Shown here: positions 59,973 through 64,000 of the stretch, piece after piece | How the letters are laid out: every line of letters starts with the position of its first letter | Position numbering within the stretch: the stretch's first letter is position 1 | DNA from: Heliocidaris erythrogramma | Lineage: Eukaryota > Echinodermata > Echinoidea > Camarodonta > Echinometridae | NCBI GenBank assembly: GCA_025617745.1 | Contig: CM046858.1 | Span: 47,691,197-47,755,196 of the forward strand | Length of the DNA: 64,000 nt | Reading direction: 5' to 3' | Made by a program: the position numbers and the translations under genes | The notes under the pieces: model-generated | Database searches by the model: none | Told to the model about the DNA's origin: nothing | Seen by the model: only the letters and a program-made list of their open reading frames with translations

Positions 59973-62900
59973 AGGCTCCCCAGGTATACCACATGAATGT
60001 GCCAAAGAAGTTCACTGTTTTTTCCAGCACAGGAGTCTTTTTCTAGACATACATGTACAGGCCTACATGTACTTGATTAAGTTCAAATTTCTTCTTACAA
60101 AAAAAGTATGTAAAATGGGATATTATTTTATAAAAGGAAAGTGAAACAGATATTAGAGCTTCCAATCACCATCAGTCTACATCAATGATAATAGATGTAA
60201 TGAAAGCTAGAGCTAAACCAGACAGGAAAGTGAACCTTCATTTAAGATTGATTAGTTAACTGTGTGGGTTCCCACAAAGGTTTATTCATCCATCATATGT
60301 CAGTTCACGGTTACAGTCTGCGCATGAGCAGATAAAAGGTCCAAACTGTGCAATACACGGAGACAAAATACTGGATACGTGCTCATGAAAGTTATGTAAT
60401 CATTATTCATTTATGCACAAGCAGTGTACTCCATGATACACAGGTGGAAGTATTCTTTGAAAGGGGGAAACAAAGGCTATTTATGTAGCACCTCCATCGG
60501 TGTAGCAGTGATTATTTCAAAAGGTTCAAAGTGGGACTTCTCCATTATTTACAGAGATCTGTGGATATATGGGGTCATTTGGGACATGTGCTAAGCGTGA
60601 ACTGGTCTATTCTAAGCTTAAATCACATTTGCTGCATGAGCTCTATGGCCCAAATTCCAGAAAGAGGTTCATTTAACCAGTGGTCTATAAAACCATGGTT
60701 CAAACCGCCCCCAGGGACTATAATAAGCGTAAATAAGCATATAAAGCACAGTGGACATGAAGACATGCGCGCACTACCCTTATGGAGGTTTAAACCATGG
60801 GGGTTAGATAAACTTCTTTCGTAAATTATGTATGGCCTATACATGTACATGTACACTGTACATGTCTGTTCATTTTTCACCTGAGCTGTGAAAAAAAGAA
60901 CGTCTGTGAAAAGCAGTTTTGGTAATTTATGGGGATTACTTTAAAGTAAAATCCTTTTGGACTTGACCAATCGATTCATAAAATTTTATTTACCACTTAA
61001 TATTGTGCTACATGTATGTGTACATTTAGCTTAGAAATGAGCAAACAGACCCCCCCAGTCTTCTTTCTTGTATAAAGTATATAAACCCCCCCCAAAAAAA
61101 ACAAAAAAAAAAAAAACTAAACTAGACCGGTCAATTTTGATCACAGATAGGATGTATGTCTGGACTTGGCCTCCATGTGATCAGAACTCACTTGACGTCG
61201 GTTAGATAAATTAATGCGGAAGGAACTTTACAGACATTTACAGTGATAAATGGACATCAAGGATATTTTGTCCATTGTCTTCGTAACAGTAGTCATAATG
61301 CGATCGAAACAAGCTCTCATTTTCAGAAGGCTCGTCGTACATGTAGTATTAACTTAGATCGACTTTTGCCTTCTTTTGTACTGAAGTGCTGAATTACTTT
61401 GACGTTCATTCAGTAAGTTCACAATTTGTAGTCCTTGTAAAAATTAAAGATTGACTTGATAGAGAGATTGAGTTGACTTCAACTTCTGCAAATATCGTAC
61501 TTGATTTAGTAACTTTATTATTAGATTTACTTTTGCTTTCTTTTGTACTGAAGTGCTGATTTATTTTGTTTGATGTTCATTCAGTAAGTTTACAATTTGT
61601 AGTCCTTGTTAAAAAATAAAGATTAATTTGCAAGAAAGGTGGAGTTGACTTCAACTCAAATATTAGGCCTACATGTGTGTGATTTTTAATGCAAATATAG
61701 ACATACATGAGATTTACCCAAGTTCTGTTTGTATAGAATGTCTTGAGTGACTTAAATATTGAATATAATAATGTTGGACATGTATGTTTGAATAGAATGT
61801 ATGCATGTGTAATCAGGTTTAATACTCAGTGGAATGGCGCATGACTAACTCATATTTAAAGCTGATATTTAATGCTGCTAAATCATTTTGTTTGATTGGT
61901 AAGGTTGTCTGTCAGTGTAAAAGCTTTCCCAGTGGGCTGGTCTGTATAGCCCTGATAATACTAGTATGGCTCTCTGAGGATACATCGCCACAGTGGTGAT
62001 ATCACTGCAGTTGATATGCTTAGTGAAAGACCCTGTCCACTTTCATCAAACCACACATGAACATACAGTTGTAAAGGGAGAACATGCTTTCAAGATTGAA
62101 TAAATCTTGATGATTGCTTATAAAAGCATTTCAGAAAAATACCAGATGTACATGTATGATGTGTGGGTACACTGAGGGTTTTAGGCCAATATACATGTAT
62201 GTAAACTGTGTTAAATGATGAGTTATAACATATACACCCAATTATGAAGCCAATGGTTCTTCTTTTCAAGTATGTCATGTAGATTGGAAGTATGGCACAA
62301 ATCATGATTAAGACAGAGGGGGTATATATATGGCTTGATAACTGCTACATACACTTTCTACATTGATTATCTGAGGTGTAATGACATTTACCCATTACTA
62401 GTTTAATGTGTCATCAAACAGCACCTGGAGATAAATATAAACCTTCATGAATAACCATTACTCTACATGCATTTGTTTCTCTTTCTTTGAATGTTCCTCT
62501 ATTTTTAACATTTTCTAAATATTACTCTAACATGATTGATATGGCCTCTTCTATAGGAAGGGGAACACCTCTTCTTGTTTTAGGATGCTGATAGAGTATG
62601 CTTCTCATTACTCTTGATAATTTTCCTGAGCAGTGAGCTCAAGAAAATTTTTCATTTATTTCAGTTCTGTTGTGTCTGTCATTGAGTTTTAGTCTGGAAG
62701 GTAGTGATAATGTTCTTCACCAGTCTCTAAGGGTTAAGGGCGAATCACCTCCTTTGACTTTACTCATTTCCCTCCGACGTCGTTGCAATCACCAGTGACG
62801 TTCAGTCGCTTGTCTCATCTAGGAACTCCTTGGTCTCATCTAATCTTCTCTGTGACGGTGCTGGGGAAGCTTCTGAAAGATGATATGATCTTGGCTCTCT

Positions 62901-63912
62901 TTTGTTGGAAATTTTTGACACTGGATGTGGATAAGTAAACTGCAAAGAGACAAACTTTAGTAGGACATCCTGTGCTCTTCCAGGACTACTGGACAGACTT
63001 TAAAAGACTGTTGGATACATCTACAGGTGTGATTCCAGCTCTTGATTTTCATCATTTAGTGCAAGGAAAAGTGGACTGAATACTCGCAGCAGATCGAGTC
63101 AATCTCAGGTCTGAATTTCTGACGTAGCGTTTATCCAACCTTTACTTTCAATACCTTTCTGATTCTCAGTGCCGGTAGTCGTTTTCTGTGATTGATATCA
63201 AATCATAACATATAGGCTAACATCTGCCTATAAGGAACTTGATCAATGTGTCTTTTGGCTCAACCAAGTCCATTATGTTTTCACATGAATGGCAAGATCA
63301 CTCAAACCACTTGCAAAAGTATGTCTGAGGGATTCTTCGTCTATTGAACTGCAAGCACATTTAAGCCTCATTCAGACAAGAAGACATTGTAAACTGCCTT
63401 AGGAAACAACTGCAGCAAAATAAAAACCGCTTTATACATAAATGAATGGTAAGTTGGGGTGACAAAAAAGAAGCAAGCTGGGGGAAGAAGCCATTAGCAT
63501 CATGCTGCTCTCACAATAGGCTAGGTATGATAAGATATAGAAAAGTGAAGTGCATTTGGCTCTTATTATTAATGTTTGCTGCAGAGCGATTCCATGCAGA
63601 GTATCCTGTACGACGTAATAATTATCCATATATTTCATCCGTAAACAAAAAAATCTCTTGATATGGCCATGACTCTAGGTGGTGATAGCAGAAAGCACCA
63701 TTATTCAATGGTCATATCGAGAGATTCCTCATTTTTGGATGAAATCTGTGAAAAAAAGAGACATACATGTATATGGGACACGCTGTAGAGAATCGCCTTG
63801 CAGCATTTCTGGGGTTTAAGTGAATTATGTGTGAATGAGCTAGGTCTAAAGTCTTTGAGCCATAGTTCCTTTTGTTTACATACTGTTAACAAAAGAATAG
63901 GGTTGAGCTCAA

Positions 63913-64000
63913 GCACTTTTGTACAACTGTTTCCTTTTGTACAACTGTTTCCTTTTGTACAACTGTTTCCTTTTGTACAACTGTTTCCTTTTGTACAACT
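63913..64000. repeat. 19-bp tandem repeat running off the window
   Basis: CTTTTGTACAACTGTTTCC repeated about four and a half times up to the last base, so its length is unknown. Confidence 0.95.

Larger units (their letters stand above)
36839..64000. other. Presumed first intron of the SAM-domain gene
   Basis: No exon with convincing homology was recognised on either strand over 27 kb. The sequence is AT-rich, with many TACATGTA words and the mobile elements listed separately. Stretches where I see nothing specific: 36839-37480, 42360-42760 apart from T-rich tails, 44040-44735, 46110-47226, 47461-48141, 48371-49041, 51433-52900, 53790-54959, 55420-56730, 57450-58900, 60000-63915. Confidence 0.5.

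Noticed and set aside
62700-63120. Possible exon or promoter with CGACGTCG words
   Set aside because: No open frame with homology on either strand and no paired splice sites.

Overview
The window is animal nuclear DNA, most likely from a sea urchin or close echinoderm relative. The protein-coding exons have GT..AG introns, the encoded proteins are deuterostome-like, the DNA is AT-rich and full of TACATGTA-type words, and short inverted-repeat transposons are very dense. The species assignment is inference; the gene assignments rest on reading the translated exons. No bacterial or viral gene was seen. Region 1 (1-26.7 kb, + strand) is the 3' two thirds of an adenylate kinase 9 (AK9) gene. Twenty-one exons are visible and all splice phases agree. 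They encode about 1,243 C-terminal residues: an acidic linker, two P-loop nucleotide kinase domains and four copies of a 'CPV' module. The first exons and the first kinase domains lie to the left. A 3' UTR of about 2.2 kb ends near an AATAAA at 26703. Region 2 (29.2-36.25 kb, - strand) is a complete five-exon TRAPPC3 (Bet3) gene of 180 codons, convergent with AK9. Region 3 (36.25-36.78 kb) is a 532-bp gap between the start codons of TRAPPC3 and a + strand gene. That gene's first coding exon (36781-36838) starts a SAM domain resembling the N-terminus of the Ras-pathway scaffold CNK (connector enhancer of KSR). Region 4 (36.84-64 kb) appears to be its first intron, running off the window; I found no further exon. 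The introns and the last 27 kb are filled with non-autonomous mobile elements. They include a minisatellite-armed foldback element with a 9-bp target duplication (TU/Rehavkus-like, 42.8-44.0 kb), three same-orientation copies of a TTAA-flanked MITE, five copies of a 138-bp palindromic MITE, a pair of elements with 5-bp target duplications, two tRNA-headed giant hairpins, pearl/HINE-like elements with 161-bp core repeats, and a 126-bp tandem repeat that stays open in one frame. The three genes have no obvious shared pathway: AK9 is a nucleotide kinase, TRAPPC3 an ER-Golgi tethering subunit and the CNK-like protein a signalling scaffold. Any coupling would come only from the head-to-head promoter. 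I found no convincing new biological system. The most unusual items are the fold-back repeats and the string of frame-neutral linker exons in AK9.
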